Below, piece by piece: positions 1-5,891 of a DNA stretch of 5,891 nucleotides; the first letter of the stretch is position 1; each line of letters starts with the position of its first letter. The stretch comes from Phycisphaerales bacterium. GTDB taxonomy: Bacteria > Planctomycetota > Phycisphaerae > Phycisphaerales > UBA1924. The DNA lies in assembly GCA_029260415.1 (NCBI GenBank), contig JAJDDH010000308.1, positions 1 through 5,891 of the forward strand, given 5' to 3'. Below the pieces are notes generated by a model. The model worked only from the letters and a program-made list of their open reading frames with translations, did no database searches and was not told where the DNA came from. Both the position numbers and the translations under genes were made by a program.

Positions 1-49
1 GCAGCAGCGGCTCGGCCTTCGGTGTGTTGGGGCTGGTGGTATCAGACAT
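1..49 (-). CDS. Start of next transporter gene, probably ABC ATPase subunit (partial)
   Basis: Only the first 16 codons are inside the window, reading MSDTTSPNTPKAEPLL, and the gene continues past the left edge. The ATG lies inside the end of the OppC-type permease gene, so the two overlap by 8 nt (ATGTCTGA) in different frames. No clear Shine-Dalgarno sequence precedes it, which fits translational coupling to the permease. A polar, Pro/Thr/Ser-rich N-terminus ending in 'PLL' is common just before the first beta strand of Opp/Dpp-type ATP-binding subunits, and Opp operons usually place oppD directly after oppC. The product call is therefore inferred from position and style. No Walker motif is visible, and a different gene cannot be excluded. 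Confidence 0.55.
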   Translation of the reverse strand, partial: MSDTTSPNTPKAEPLL

Positions 50-1412
50 GCTTGGGGTCGAATGCGTCCTGGAGGGCGTCGGAGACGATGTTGAACGCGA
101 GCACGAGGACGAACATCAGGAAGCTCGCGGCGCCGACCTCCCAGAAGAAGTAGTTGGACAGGTCGTCCTTCGAGTTGGAGATCATCGTTCCCCAGCTCGG
201 CTGCCCGCTCACGCCCAGGCCCAGGAACGAGAGGATGACCTCGCTCTTGATGGCGCCGATGAACAGCAGGCTGAAGTTGATGAACATGATGTGGAACGTG
301 TTGGGGATCACGTGCTTGAGCACGATGTAGAACCGCCCGAACCCGATCGCCGTCGCGGCCTGGACGTACTCCAGCTCCTTGATCTTCATGACCTCGCCGC
401 GGATCACGCGGGCGGTGCCCACCCAGAACGTCAGCCCCATCGCGGTGTACAGCTTGACCAGCTGCAGCTCGGGGTATTCCGCGGAGTTGTCGAAGTACTG
501 GTGCCCCGCGAACATGAACGCCAGCACCGCCAGCAGCACGAGGTACGGGATCGACGAGAGCGTGGAGATGAGCCACATCACCGCGCCGTCGACCCAGCCC
601 CCGTAGAAGCCCGCCGACGCGCCCAGCAGCGTCCCGATCAGCACGCTCAGTGTCGCGACGACCAGGCCCACCTGGAACGCGATCTTGATCGAGTAGAACG
701 CCCGGACCGAGATCGACTGGCCCAGCACGTCCGAGCCCATCAGGGTGCGGAAGCTGTACACGAACCCGTCCACGCCCGTGGGCATGGGCATGAGGCGGGC
801 GTAGACCGCGTCCACCTCGTCGAGCGAGCTCGCGACCGCCGCGCGGGCGGTGTCCCTGGCCTCACTCGCGCTCTCGAACTCGCCCAGCAGCGTCTCGACC
901 GCCTCCGCATCCCCGGCCTCGGTCGCCTCGCCCAGTTCATCCTCGATGTCGAAGAGCTCTTCGGCCGCCTCGTCGTACCCCCCGAACACCTCGCCCACCC
1001 CGTCGAAACTGGTGAGCATCTCCTCGAAGATGGCGCGGAGTTCCGGGATCGGCAGGTCCGCGAGCTTCCGCTCGGCGAGCGCGACACCGCTGAGCTCCGT
1101 TGACGGGTCCGCCATCGACTCGAGGTCCTTGCGGAAGAGGCGCTCCAGGTTGCCGATCTGCCAGTCGTGCGAGTCGTAGCGCAGCTCAATGTCCGCCGAC
1201 TCCAGGAACCCAGGCCACTTGGGGGGCAGCACACGCGTCTGCAGCCCCTCGCGCGTGCCCACGCTCGTCAGCCCAACCGCGTCGGTCACCTGCGAGGCGA
1301 CGATGAGCAGGAAGATCGCCGCGTACAGACCGATCACGCCCGTGGCCAGCAGCGCCAGCCTGTTGCGGGTGAACTTGCGCCACGCCCTGGAGCGAAAAAG
1401 CCTTCGGATCAT
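42..1412 (-). CDS. ABC transporter permease, OppC/DppC type, with large periplasmic insertion
   Basis: This 456-residue inner-membrane permease would pair with the OppB-type protein encoded just upstream to form the channel of a peptide-type ABC importer. A basic N-terminus (about 1-18) leads into a membrane segment at about 18-41. The family hallmark 'GSDVLGQSISVRAFYSIKIAFQVG' region starts at about 226 and is followed by the remaining transmembrane core. The EAA loop, which contacts the ATPase, is at about 348-371 (EYVQAATAIGFG..., ending HVIPN). The protein ends in DAFDPKHV, typical of the family. OppC proteins are usually about 280-310 residues. The excess lies mainly at about 75-220, between the first and second membrane segments, as an acidic, predicted helical stretch with little hydrophobicity. 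A smaller extra loop sits at about 303-322. The start overlaps the preceding stop (ATGA), and a GTGAGG-like ribosome binding site lies 5 nt upstream. The family call is firm, but the substrate is unknown. Confidence 0.93.
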   Translation of the reverse strand: MIRRLFRSRAWRKFTRNRLALLATGVIGLYAAIFLLIVASQVTDAVGLTSVGTREGLQTRVLPPKWPGFLESADIELRYDSHDWQIGNLERLFRKDLESMADPSTELSGVALAERKLADLPIPELRAIFEEMLTSFDGVGEVFGGYDEAAEELFDIEDELGEATEAGDAEAVETLLGEFESASEARDTARAAVASSLDEVDAVYARLMPMPTGVDGFVYSFRTLMGSDVLGQSISVRAFYSIKIAFQVGLVVATLSVLIGTLLGASAGFYGGWVDGAVMWLISTLSSIPYLVLLAVLAFMFAGHQYFDNSAEYPELQLVKLYTAMGLTFWVGTARVIRGEVMKIKELEYVQAATAIGFGRFYIVLKHVIPNTFHIMFINFSLLFIGAIKSEVILSFLGLGVSGQPSWGTMISNSKDDLSNYFFWEVGAASFLMFVLVLAFNIVSDALQDAFDPKHV

Positions 1413-2389
1413 GACAGCCTCACCCGGGGATCAACCAGCGCGTACAGCACGTCCGTCGCGATGACCGTCATGATGAAGATCGCCGCGAGCACCGCGACGA
1501 AGCCCTGGATCACCGGGAAGTCCAGGTTCTTCAGAGCGTTGATCAGCTGGAACCCCATGCCCGGAATGTTGAAGTAGATCTCCATCAGCACCGCGCCCGT
1601 GATCAGGAACGGCAGCGTCGCCATCACCCGCGTGATAATCGGGATCATCGCGTTCTTGAGCATGTGCACGAAGATGATCTTGCGCTTGGACGCGCCCTTG
1701 GCCAGCGCCGTGGTGATGTAGTCGCGGGTGGACTCTTCCACCATCACCGCCCGGTAGAAGCGGGTGTCGTACCCGAGTGAGACGATCATCCCGATGATCA
1801 CGGGCAGCATGTAGTACGAGACCCAGTTCAGCGGCGTGGCGCCCTCACCGAAGAAGAGCGACCCGTACCCGTTGATCTCGAACGGCCAGTTCTCCCCCCC
1901 GAGCGCCTGGCGGGGCAGGAACGCCCCGAAGAACTGCCCGAAGATGATGTACACAAGATAGCTCACGCTCATCCCGATGACCGCCGTGATCATCAGCACG
2001 CGGTCGACCGTGCGTCCGCGGTAGTACGCGGCGACGAGGGCGATACAGACACCGATGATCGCCGAGAGCCCGAGCGTGGGCACCGTGATGGCAAGGCTCA
2101 TCGGGATCGAGGACTTGAGCATCTCCCCAACGGACTTGCCGCCCTGGTTCCAGCTTTCTTCCTCGAAGTTGAACGTCACGACGTTCTTGAGCAGGTCGAA
2201 GTACTGGTAGACGAACGGGCGGTCCAGCCCCATCGACTCGCGGATCCGGTCGATCTGCTCGGGCGAGGCGTTCTTGCCCAGCTTCATCAGCGTCGGATCC
2301 TGGACGCGCAGCGCCAGCATCACGATCAGGATGATCCCGAGGTACACCGGGACGTTATAGATGAGCTTGCGAGCGATGAAGCCCCACAT
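1409..2389 (-). CDS. ABC transporter permease, OppB/DppB type
   Basis: This 326-residue inner-membrane permease is of normal length for the OppB/DppB family and would be the first channel subunit of the importer. The N-terminus (MWGFIARKLIYNVPVYLGIILIV...) gives the first membrane segment at about 8-28. The soluble part that follows carries 'IDRIRESMGLDRPFVYQYF' at about 46-64, the usual OppB 'lGLDrPl..qY' region. Further membrane segments lie at about 98-121, 131-155, 193-206, 255-272 and 295-316. The EAA coupling loop is at about 223-250 (DYITTALAKGASKRKIIFVHMLKNA). The conserved 'FNIPGMG' is at 273-279, and the C-terminus DVLYALVDPRVRLS is typical. The first periplasmic loop (about 70-92, EEESWNQGGKS) differs from the usual GDxGxS form. 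The start is supported by AGAGAGGA 9 nt upstream. The stop overlaps the OppC-type start by 4 nt, so the pair is probably translationally coupled. Confidence 0.95.
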   Translation of the reverse strand: MWGFIARKLIYNVPVYLGIILIVMLALRVQDPTLMKLGKNASPEQIDRIRESMGLDRPFVYQYFDLLKNVVTFNFEEESWNQGGKSVGEMLKSSIPMSLAITVPTLGLSAIIGVCIALVAAYYRGRTVDRVLMITAVIGMSVSYLVYIIFGQFFGAFLPRQALGGENWPFEINGYGSLFFGEGATPLNWVSYYMLPVIIGMIVSLGYDTRFYRAVMVEESTRDYITTALAKGASKRKIIFVHMLKNAMIPIITRVMATLPFLITGAVLMEIYFNIPGMGFQLINALKNLDFPVIQGFVAVLAAIFIMTVIATDVLYALVDPRVRLS

Positions 2390-2396
2390 GGGGTCG

Positions 2397-2406
2397 CGTC
2401 CTCTCT
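2397..2406 (-). promoter_or_regulatory. Ribosome binding site of the OppB-type gene
   Basis: Read on the minus strand, the bases contain AGAGAGGA, whose AGGA ends 9 nt before the ATG at 2389. This supports that start codon. The spacer from the preceding binding-protein stop is about 75 nt. It contains only a 4-bp GGGC/GCCC hairpin and no T-tract, so I see no terminator and the three genes are probably cotranscribed. Confidence 0.6.
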
Positions 2407-2464
2407 AGGAGCCGTGACGTGAGCGGGCGAATGCCCTTGGACCGAGACGCAGCGTGAGACGACG

Positions 2465-4318
2465 TTATTCGCTCCGATCCGGGTGGTCCATCTCCACGTC
2501 AAGGTACTTGAAGTAGGTGTAGAAGGTCTCCGTGGGCTTGAAGTTCTTGACCCACGGGTGGGTGAGGTAGACCCGGGTGCGGGCAAGCGACCCACAGAAC
2601 GGGGCGTCCTCGATGAGGATGTCACGCATCTTCTCGATGTGGGCCGTCCGCTCGGGACCGATGGGCATCGTCCGGAGCTGGCGGTACATCTCGTCGTACT
2701 CATCGTTCCTGTAGTTCGAGTGGTTCGACCCGGGCGACTCGTAGGGCCCGTAGTACAGCTGCAGGTTGTTCTCCGCGTCCGGGTAGTCCGAGCCCCAGGC
2801 GAAGCTGAACATGGGCGCCAGCTTGCGGTTGGTCGTGTCCATCAGCGTCGGGAAGTTCACGTACACCGGGTTGATCTGGATGCCCACCGTCTCGAAGTTC
2901 CGCTGGAGCAGCTCCACGATGCGGATCGACTCCTGCCCCGTGCTCGTGTAGAAGCGGATGGGCTCGAAGCCGATGGCCTTGCCGTCGGGCCCGATCTTGT
3001 AGCCTGCCTTCCGCAGTTCCTCGCGGGCCTTGTCGTAGTCAGCGCCGCGGGTCGAGTTCTCGACCCGGTGGTCGCGGTTGTCCGGGTGCCCGTCGAGCCC
3101 GGGGGGGATGGGCCCGTCGTACGCCAGCGCCATGCCGTAGTACAGCGCGTCGTTCATCTCGTCCCAGTCCATCGCGAGGTTGAACGCCCGGCGCAGCGCC
3201 TTGCGCTCCTCGGTGTACCCGCCCACCCGCTCGTCCTCCATGTTGAACGAGCGGAAGATGAAGTCCAACAGCGGGACCTGGTCCATCCGGATGTCCTTGG
3301 ACCGCCAGGCGCGATTGAGCTTCTTGGTCCGACGGCTGATGGCCTCCTCGAACCCGAACTGGGGCACCGTCGTGTAGTCGAGCGTGTTCTCCTTGAACTT
3401 CAGCCACATGGGCTGAGCCTCCTCGTAGAACCCGAACTCGATCTTGTCCACCAGCGGGAGACGCTGCCCCGCGGCCTCGGTCAGCCCCGCCTCCACGTCC
3501 TCGGGCATGTGCTCGGTCGGGTAGTACACCTCGCGGTAGTTCGGGTTCCGGTACACCGTCAGCCCCGAGCCCACCACCCAGTCCTTCTTGTCCTTGACGA
3601 TGAACGGCCCTGTCCCCACCGGGCGACGCGTGAACTCGCTCCCGAACTGCTCGACCGCCTCGCGCGGCACGATCGAGAACTGGAACATCGCCAGCTTCCA
3701 CGCGAACTGCTGGTTCGGCTCCGTCAGCTCGATCTCGAACTCGCGGTCGTTGATTACCCGCATGCCCGACACGGGGGCGTCGTAGTCAAACGCCTCGCCC
3801 GCGTCCACCCGCTGGCTCTGCGCTTCCTTGTACTCGTTGAACCCCGCGATCAGCTCGTCCACCAGCCACCAGTTCTCGTACGTGTGCTCCGGGTCCGCCA
3901 GACGCTTCCACGAGTAGACCACGTCCTCGGACACGAGCTTGCGACCCTTGTTCCCCGGGAAGCACTCGGCATCGTGGAAGTACACGTCGTCTCGCAGCCT
4001 GAACTTCCACAGCTTGCCGTCCTGCTCAACGACAGGCATCTCCTCGAGCAGCAGCGGACGCAGCGTGTACGGGCGCACCAGGTACTCGTACTCCAGCAGC
4101 GTCTCGTAGAACGTCGACGCGACCCGGTTCTCGTAGGTGGTCGAACCCTCCACCGGGTCCAAGTCGCCCGGGCCGGCGGTCGTCATCGGGATGCGGATGA
4201 CCTTCTCCTCGGCCGCGCTCGCGATCGATGGCGCTGCCAGCACGCCAAGCAGCGACAGCGCCGCGGCGCCCGCCGTCGTGAACCAGGCCTTGCGAGGTGT
4301 CGGGGTCCGTGTGCTCAT
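2465..4318 (-). CDS. ABC transporter substrate-binding protein, peptide/nickel family 5 (OppA/DppA-like)
   Basis: This 617-residue periplasmic binding protein would deliver its ligand to the permeases encoded downstream. A Sec-type signal peptide is clear: basic n-region (RTPTPRK, 4-10), hydrophobic core at about 13-30, and a likely cut after ASA at 33-35. There is no lipobox cysteine, so the mature protein should be soluble in the periplasm. Family features include 'LDPVEGSTTYENRVASTFYETLLEY' at about 53-77, 'WKFRLRDDVYFHD' at 104-116, SEDVVYSWKRLADP at 130-143, the GTGPF motif at 235-239, the RRAFNLAMDWDEMN segment at 376-389, PIPPGLDG at 403-410, and the C-terminal 'FAWGSDYPDAENNLQLYYGP' region at about 506-525. 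The length is at the upper end for the family. Ligands of this family include peptides, nickel, sugars and bile acids, and the sequence does not decide between them. A CAGGAG ribosome binding site 9 nt upstream supports the start. The family call is near certain. Confidence 0.95.
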   Translation of the reverse strand: MSTRTPTPRKAWFTTAGAAALSLLGVLAAPSIASAAEEKVIRIPMTTAGPGDLDPVEGSTTYENRVASTFYETLLEYEYLVRPYTLRPLLLEEMPVVEQDGKLWKFRLRDDVYFHDAECFPGNKGRKLVSEDVVYSWKRLADPEHTYENWWLVDELIAGFNEYKEAQSQRVDAGEAFDYDAPVSGMRVINDREFEIELTEPNQQFAWKLAMFQFSIVPREAVEQFGSEFTRRPVGTGPFIVKDKKDWVVGSGLTVYRNPNYREVYYPTEHMPEDVEAGLTEAAGQRLPLVDKIEFGFYEEAQPMWLKFKENTLDYTTVPQFGFEEAISRRTKKLNRAWRSKDIRMDQVPLLDFIFRSFNMEDERVGGYTEERKALRRAFNLAMDWDEMNDALYYGMALAYDGPIPPGLDGHPDNRDHRVENSTRGADYDKAREELRKAGYKIGPDGKAIGFEPIRFYTSTGQESIRIVELLQRNFETVGIQINPVYVNFPTLMDTTNRKLAPMFSFAWGSDYPDAENNLQLYYGPYESPGSNHSNYRNDEYDEMYRQLRTMPIGPERTAHIEKMRDILIEDAPFCGSLARTRVYLTHPWVKNFKPTETFYTYFKYLDVEMDHPDRSE

Positions 4319-4327
4319 CTCGTGAAT

Positions 4328-4333
4328 CTCCTG
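4328..4333 (-). promoter_or_regulatory. Ribosome binding site of the substrate-binding protein gene
   Basis: On the minus strand this reads CAGGAG, 9 nt before the ATG at 4318. It is the strongest Shine-Dalgarno match in the window. It fits the usual need for more binding protein than permease. Confidence 0.75.
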
Positions 4334-4408
4334 ATGATCGCCGATTCGGGTTTCGATCGGGCCCGGGCTCTCCGGACGCTTTGGAGGGCGCCCGACCCGG
4401 GGTCCGCT

Positions 4409-4437
4409 AGCGTAGCGACGCGCGCCGCGCCCCTCAA
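4409..4437 (-). promoter_or_regulatory. Candidate sigma-70-like promoter for the transporter operon
   Basis: Read leftward, a TTGAGG box (4432-4437, four of six matches to TTGACA) is separated by exactly 17 nt from TACGCT (4409-4414, three of six matches to TATAAT). This would start transcription at about 4400-4403 and leave a leader of about 85 nt before the binding-protein ATG. An 11-bp inverted repeat, GACCC-G-GGGTC (4394-4404), lies at the predicted start. The spacing is ideal but the boxes are imperfect, and chance matches occur in GC-rich DNA. Confidence 0.3.
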
Positions 4438-4444
4438 CGTTGAG
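4433..4444. repeat. Perfect 12-bp palindrome in the divergent spacer, possible operator
   Basis: CTCAACGTTGAG is fully self-complementary and stands out as AT-richer than the surrounding GC-rich spacer. It overlaps the -35 box of the candidate leftward promoter and lies about 80 nt upstream of the rightward gene's start. A dimeric regulator bound here could affect both units. No regulator gene is in the window, so this is inference from symmetry and position. Confidence 0.35.
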
Positions 4445-4475
4445 CGATCCTCCCCCGCTTCCCGGGGCGAATCCG

Positions 4476-4481
4476 TATGCT
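4476..4481 (+). promoter_or_regulatory. Weak -10-like element for the BioF-like gene
   Basis: TATGCT matches four of six bases of the -10 consensus and would give a leader of about 35 nt before the ATG at 4522. No good -35 box lies at the right distance, since that position is C-rich. The match is therefore poor evidence by itself. Confidence 0.2.
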
Positions 4482-4521
4482 CAGGGCGTGTCGCCCACGG
4501 ACGGACCGACCCGAGAGACGC

Positions 4522-5661
4522 ATGCCTGACACGATTCCTCAAAAACCCGCACGGACCGCGGCCCCACCCTTCGATCGCATCACCCAGGGCGTTGTCAGCC
4601 AGCGAGACCGATCGCTGATCTCCTTCGCCGGCTGCAACTACCTCGCCCTGGCCCACGATCCCCGGGTCATCGCCGCCGCCCACGACGCCCTCGACCGGTA
4701 CGGCCTGAGCACCTCCGCCTCCCGCCAGACCTCGGGCAACACCCTCGAGCACGACGCCCTAGAGGAGGAGCTGTCCGAGTTCCTGGGCTTCGAGGGCGCC
4801 CTGCTCACCCCCGATGGCTACACCGCCAACCTCGCCGCCGCCCAGGCCCTGGCCAGCGCCCACCCCGTCGCCCTGCTCGACGAGCGGGCCCACGCGAGCC
4901 TGCGCGACGCCGCGCAGAGCGCCGGGATGCAGATCCACACCTTCGCCCATCTCGACGCCGACGACGCACGCTCCAAGCTCCAGCGGATCGACCAGCCCGT
5001 GGTCGTCATGACCGACACCGTCTTCGCGACCGACGCCGCCATCGCCCCGCTGCGCGAGCTGCTCGACACGATGCCCGACAGCGCCGTGCTGCTCGCCGAC
5101 GACTGCCACGGGTTCTGCGTCCTCGGGCGATCCGGACGAGGCGCCCTCGACCACCTGGGCCTGCAAGATCCCCGCCTCCGCCTGACCACCACACTCGCCA
5201 AGGGTCTGGGCTGCTCCGGGGGCGTCGTCTGCGGACCCGCCGACTGGACCGCCCGCGCCCGCGCCACCGCCACCGCGGCGGTCTGCACCACGCCCGCGCC
5301 GCCCGCCTCGGTCGCCGCGGCCCGGTGCGCGCTCGCGCTCATCCAGTCCGAGCCGCTCCGCTTCGAGCAGCTCCGGCGCAACACCGACCTGCTCCGCCAG
5401 ACGCTCCGCAACGCGGGCTTCGCCGTCCACGACCACCCCATCCCCGTGTTCGCCATCTGGCTCGATACGCCCGAGCAAACACGCGAGCTGTCGGACCACC
5501 TGATCGACAACGGCGTGTTCGTCCCCGCCAGCGCGTACCCGGGCGGGCCCGCGAGCGTCTACCTCCGCCTCTCGATTAGCGCCAAGCACACGCCAGAGCA
5601 GATCGAATCCCTCGCCCGCGCCTTCCCGCCGGCGCGCGCCCTCCACCACCGCTCCGCATGA
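4522..5661 (+). CDS. PLP-dependent alpha-oxoamine synthase family enzyme (BioF/Kbl-like)
   Basis: This 379-residue cytoplasmic enzyme belongs to the fold-type I family that condenses an amino acid with an acyl-CoA or acyl carrier thioester and releases CO2 (8-amino-7-oxononanoate synthase, glycine C-acetyltransferase, 5-aminolevulinate synthase, serine palmitoyltransferase). Visible landmarks are NYLALAHDPRV at 39-49, 'SRQTSGNTLEHDALEEELSEFLG' from 67, DGYTAN at 98-103, and HASL at 124-127, whose His stacks on the cofactor in relatives. DDCHGFCVLG (193-202) contains the Asp and His that contact PLP. TTTLAKGLGCSGG (222-234) has K227 as the expected Schiff-base lysine. The C-terminal PGGPASVYLRLSISAKHT is at 340-357. 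The SGNT...H spacing resembles BioF most. Some motif positions are unusual (C195, C199, C231; TDTVFATDAA in place of TEGVFSMDGD), so the substrate is uncertain and no symbol is given. I chose the ATG at 4522 over an in-frame ATG at 4477. The extra 15 residues (LRACRPRTDRPERR) look non-coding, and GAGAG precedes 4522, though only 4 nt away. Confidence 0.88.
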   Translation: MPDTIPQKPARTAAPPFDRITQGVVSQRDRSLISFAGCNYLALAHDPRVIAAAHDALDRYGLSTSASRQTSGNTLEHDALEEELSEFLGFEGALLTPDGYTANLAAAQALASAHPVALLDERAHASLRDAAQSAGMQIHTFAHLDADDARSKLQRIDQPVVVMTDTVFATDAAIAPLRELLDTMPDSAVLLADDCHGFCVLGRSGRGALDHLGLQDPRLRLTTTLAKGLGCSGGVVCGPADWTARARATATAAVCTTPAPPASVAAARCALALIQSEPLRFEQLRRNTDLLRQTLRNAGFAVHDHPIPVFAIWLDTPEQTRELSDHLIDNGVFVPASAYPGGPASVYLRLSISAKHTPEQIESLARAFPPARALHHRSA

Positions 5662-5891
5662 CACCGATCCCCCGAGCCAGACTCCTCGATACCGCGCTCG
5701 AGGCGGCGACCCGCGCCGGAGAGGCCGCGCTCGAGCACTTCGGCTCGCACGCGCTCAGTGTCGAGACCAAAGCCGACGGCTCGGAGGTCACCATCGCCGA
5801 TCGACAGGCCGAGCAGGCCATGCGCCGCGTGATCGAGTCCGCCTGCCCGGGCGACCCGATCCTGGGCGAAGAGTTTGCCGCGCTCAACAAC
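5658..5891 (+). CDS. Inositol monophosphatase family phosphatase, HisN/IMPase type (partial, N-terminal 78 residues)
   Basis: The reading frame is open from the ATG to the right edge, giving the first 78 residues. The family signature is clear: a helical N-terminus (LLDTALEAATRAGEAALEHF, about 9-28), then VETKADGSEVTIADRQAE at 35-52 and PGDPILGEEF at 64-73. In the family the Lys/Asp of 'KaDgSeVT.AD' and the Glu pair of GEE (71-72) help build the Mg2+ site. The main DPxDGT motif would lie beyond the edge. Members hydrolyse phosphate monoesters such as inositol-1-phosphate, histidinol phosphate (HisN) or 3'-phosphoadenosine 5'-phosphate (CysQ). The ILGEEF form resembles HisN-type proteins most, but the visible part cannot decide the substrate. 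The ATG overlaps the BioF-like stop (ATGA) and has no clear ribosome binding site, so translation is probably coupled. Confidence 0.88.
   Translation, partial: MTPIPRARLLDTALEAATRAGEAALEHFGSHALSVETKADGSEVTIADRQAEQAMRRVIESACPGDPILGEEFAALNN

Noticed and set aside
24..1103. 359-residue plus-strand open frame opposite the OppC-type gene
   Set aside because: It is antisense to the permease and its composition (H, D, R, E, Q rich) reflects the complementary codon pattern. There is no motif or convincing start signal.
2390..2464. Possible terminator between the binding-protein and OppB-type genes
   Set aside because: Only a 4-bp GGGC/GCCC stem with no following T-run is present, which is too weak to call.
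4453..4467. CCCCG/CGGGG hairpin in the divergent spacer
   Set aside because: A 5-bp stem of pure G/C in a GC-rich spacer is expected by chance. It has no T-tract and no clear role.
4477..4521. Upstream ATG giving a 394-residue BioF-like protein
   Set aside because: The 15 extra residues are Arg/Pro-rich and unlike the family. The ATG overlaps a -10-like element and lacks a ribosome binding site, so the start at 4522 is preferred.
2483..4618. 711-residue open frame on the plus strand, opposite the binding-protein gene
   Set aside because: It is the exact antisense of a gene with strong family motifs. The translation is a low-complexity run of V, L, H, R and E, typical of a shadow frame in GC-rich DNA, and it shows no domain.
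4759..5664. 301-residue minus-strand open frame opposite the BioF-like gene
   Set aside because: It is a Gly/Val/Ala/Glu-rich shadow of a well-supported enzyme gene with no recognisable domain.

Overview
This is a high-GC, gene-dense bacterial window that reads as two divergent transcription units with about 0.2 kb between them. The long Opp-type transport proteins, the GC-rich codon use and the oversized OppC-type permease would fit a planctomycete, perhaps of the Phycisphaerae. That is an impression from protein style only. No marker gene is present and I could not run a search, so confidence is low.

Left unit (minus strand, 4318 down to 1). In transcription order it encodes a secreted family-5 solute-binding protein, an OppB/DppB-type permease, an OppC/DppC-type permease, and the first 16 codons of a further gene that is very probably the ATPase subunit (OppD/DppD type). 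The permease genes overlap by 4 nt (ATGA), and permease C overlaps the next gene by 8 nt (ATGTCTGA). Together they form the core of an ABC importer for peptides or similar solutes. The binding protein captures substrate in the periplasm, the two permeases form the channel, and the ATPase(s) beyond the left edge drive it. The substrate cannot be read from the sequence.

Divergent spacer (4319-4521). It holds a good ribosome binding site for the binding-protein gene, a plausible sigma-70-like promoter facing left, a perfect 12-bp palindrome overlapping its -35 box, and a weak -10-like element facing right. These regulatory calls are pattern-based and tentative.

Right unit (plus strand, 4522 to 5891). 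A PLP-dependent enzyme of the alpha-oxoamine synthase family (BioF/Kbl-like) is followed, with a 4-nt ATGA overlap, by the N-terminal 78 residues of an inositol-monophosphatase-family phosphatase (HisN/IMPase type) that runs off the right edge. The pathway they serve is not evident.

I found no RNA gene, CRISPR array, insertion sequence or phage gene. Most of the window is ordinary metabolism and transport. The points most worth a second look are the roughly 145-residue acidic, helix-rich insertion in the OppC-type permease and the non-standard, cysteine-bearing active-site motifs of the BioF-like enzyme.
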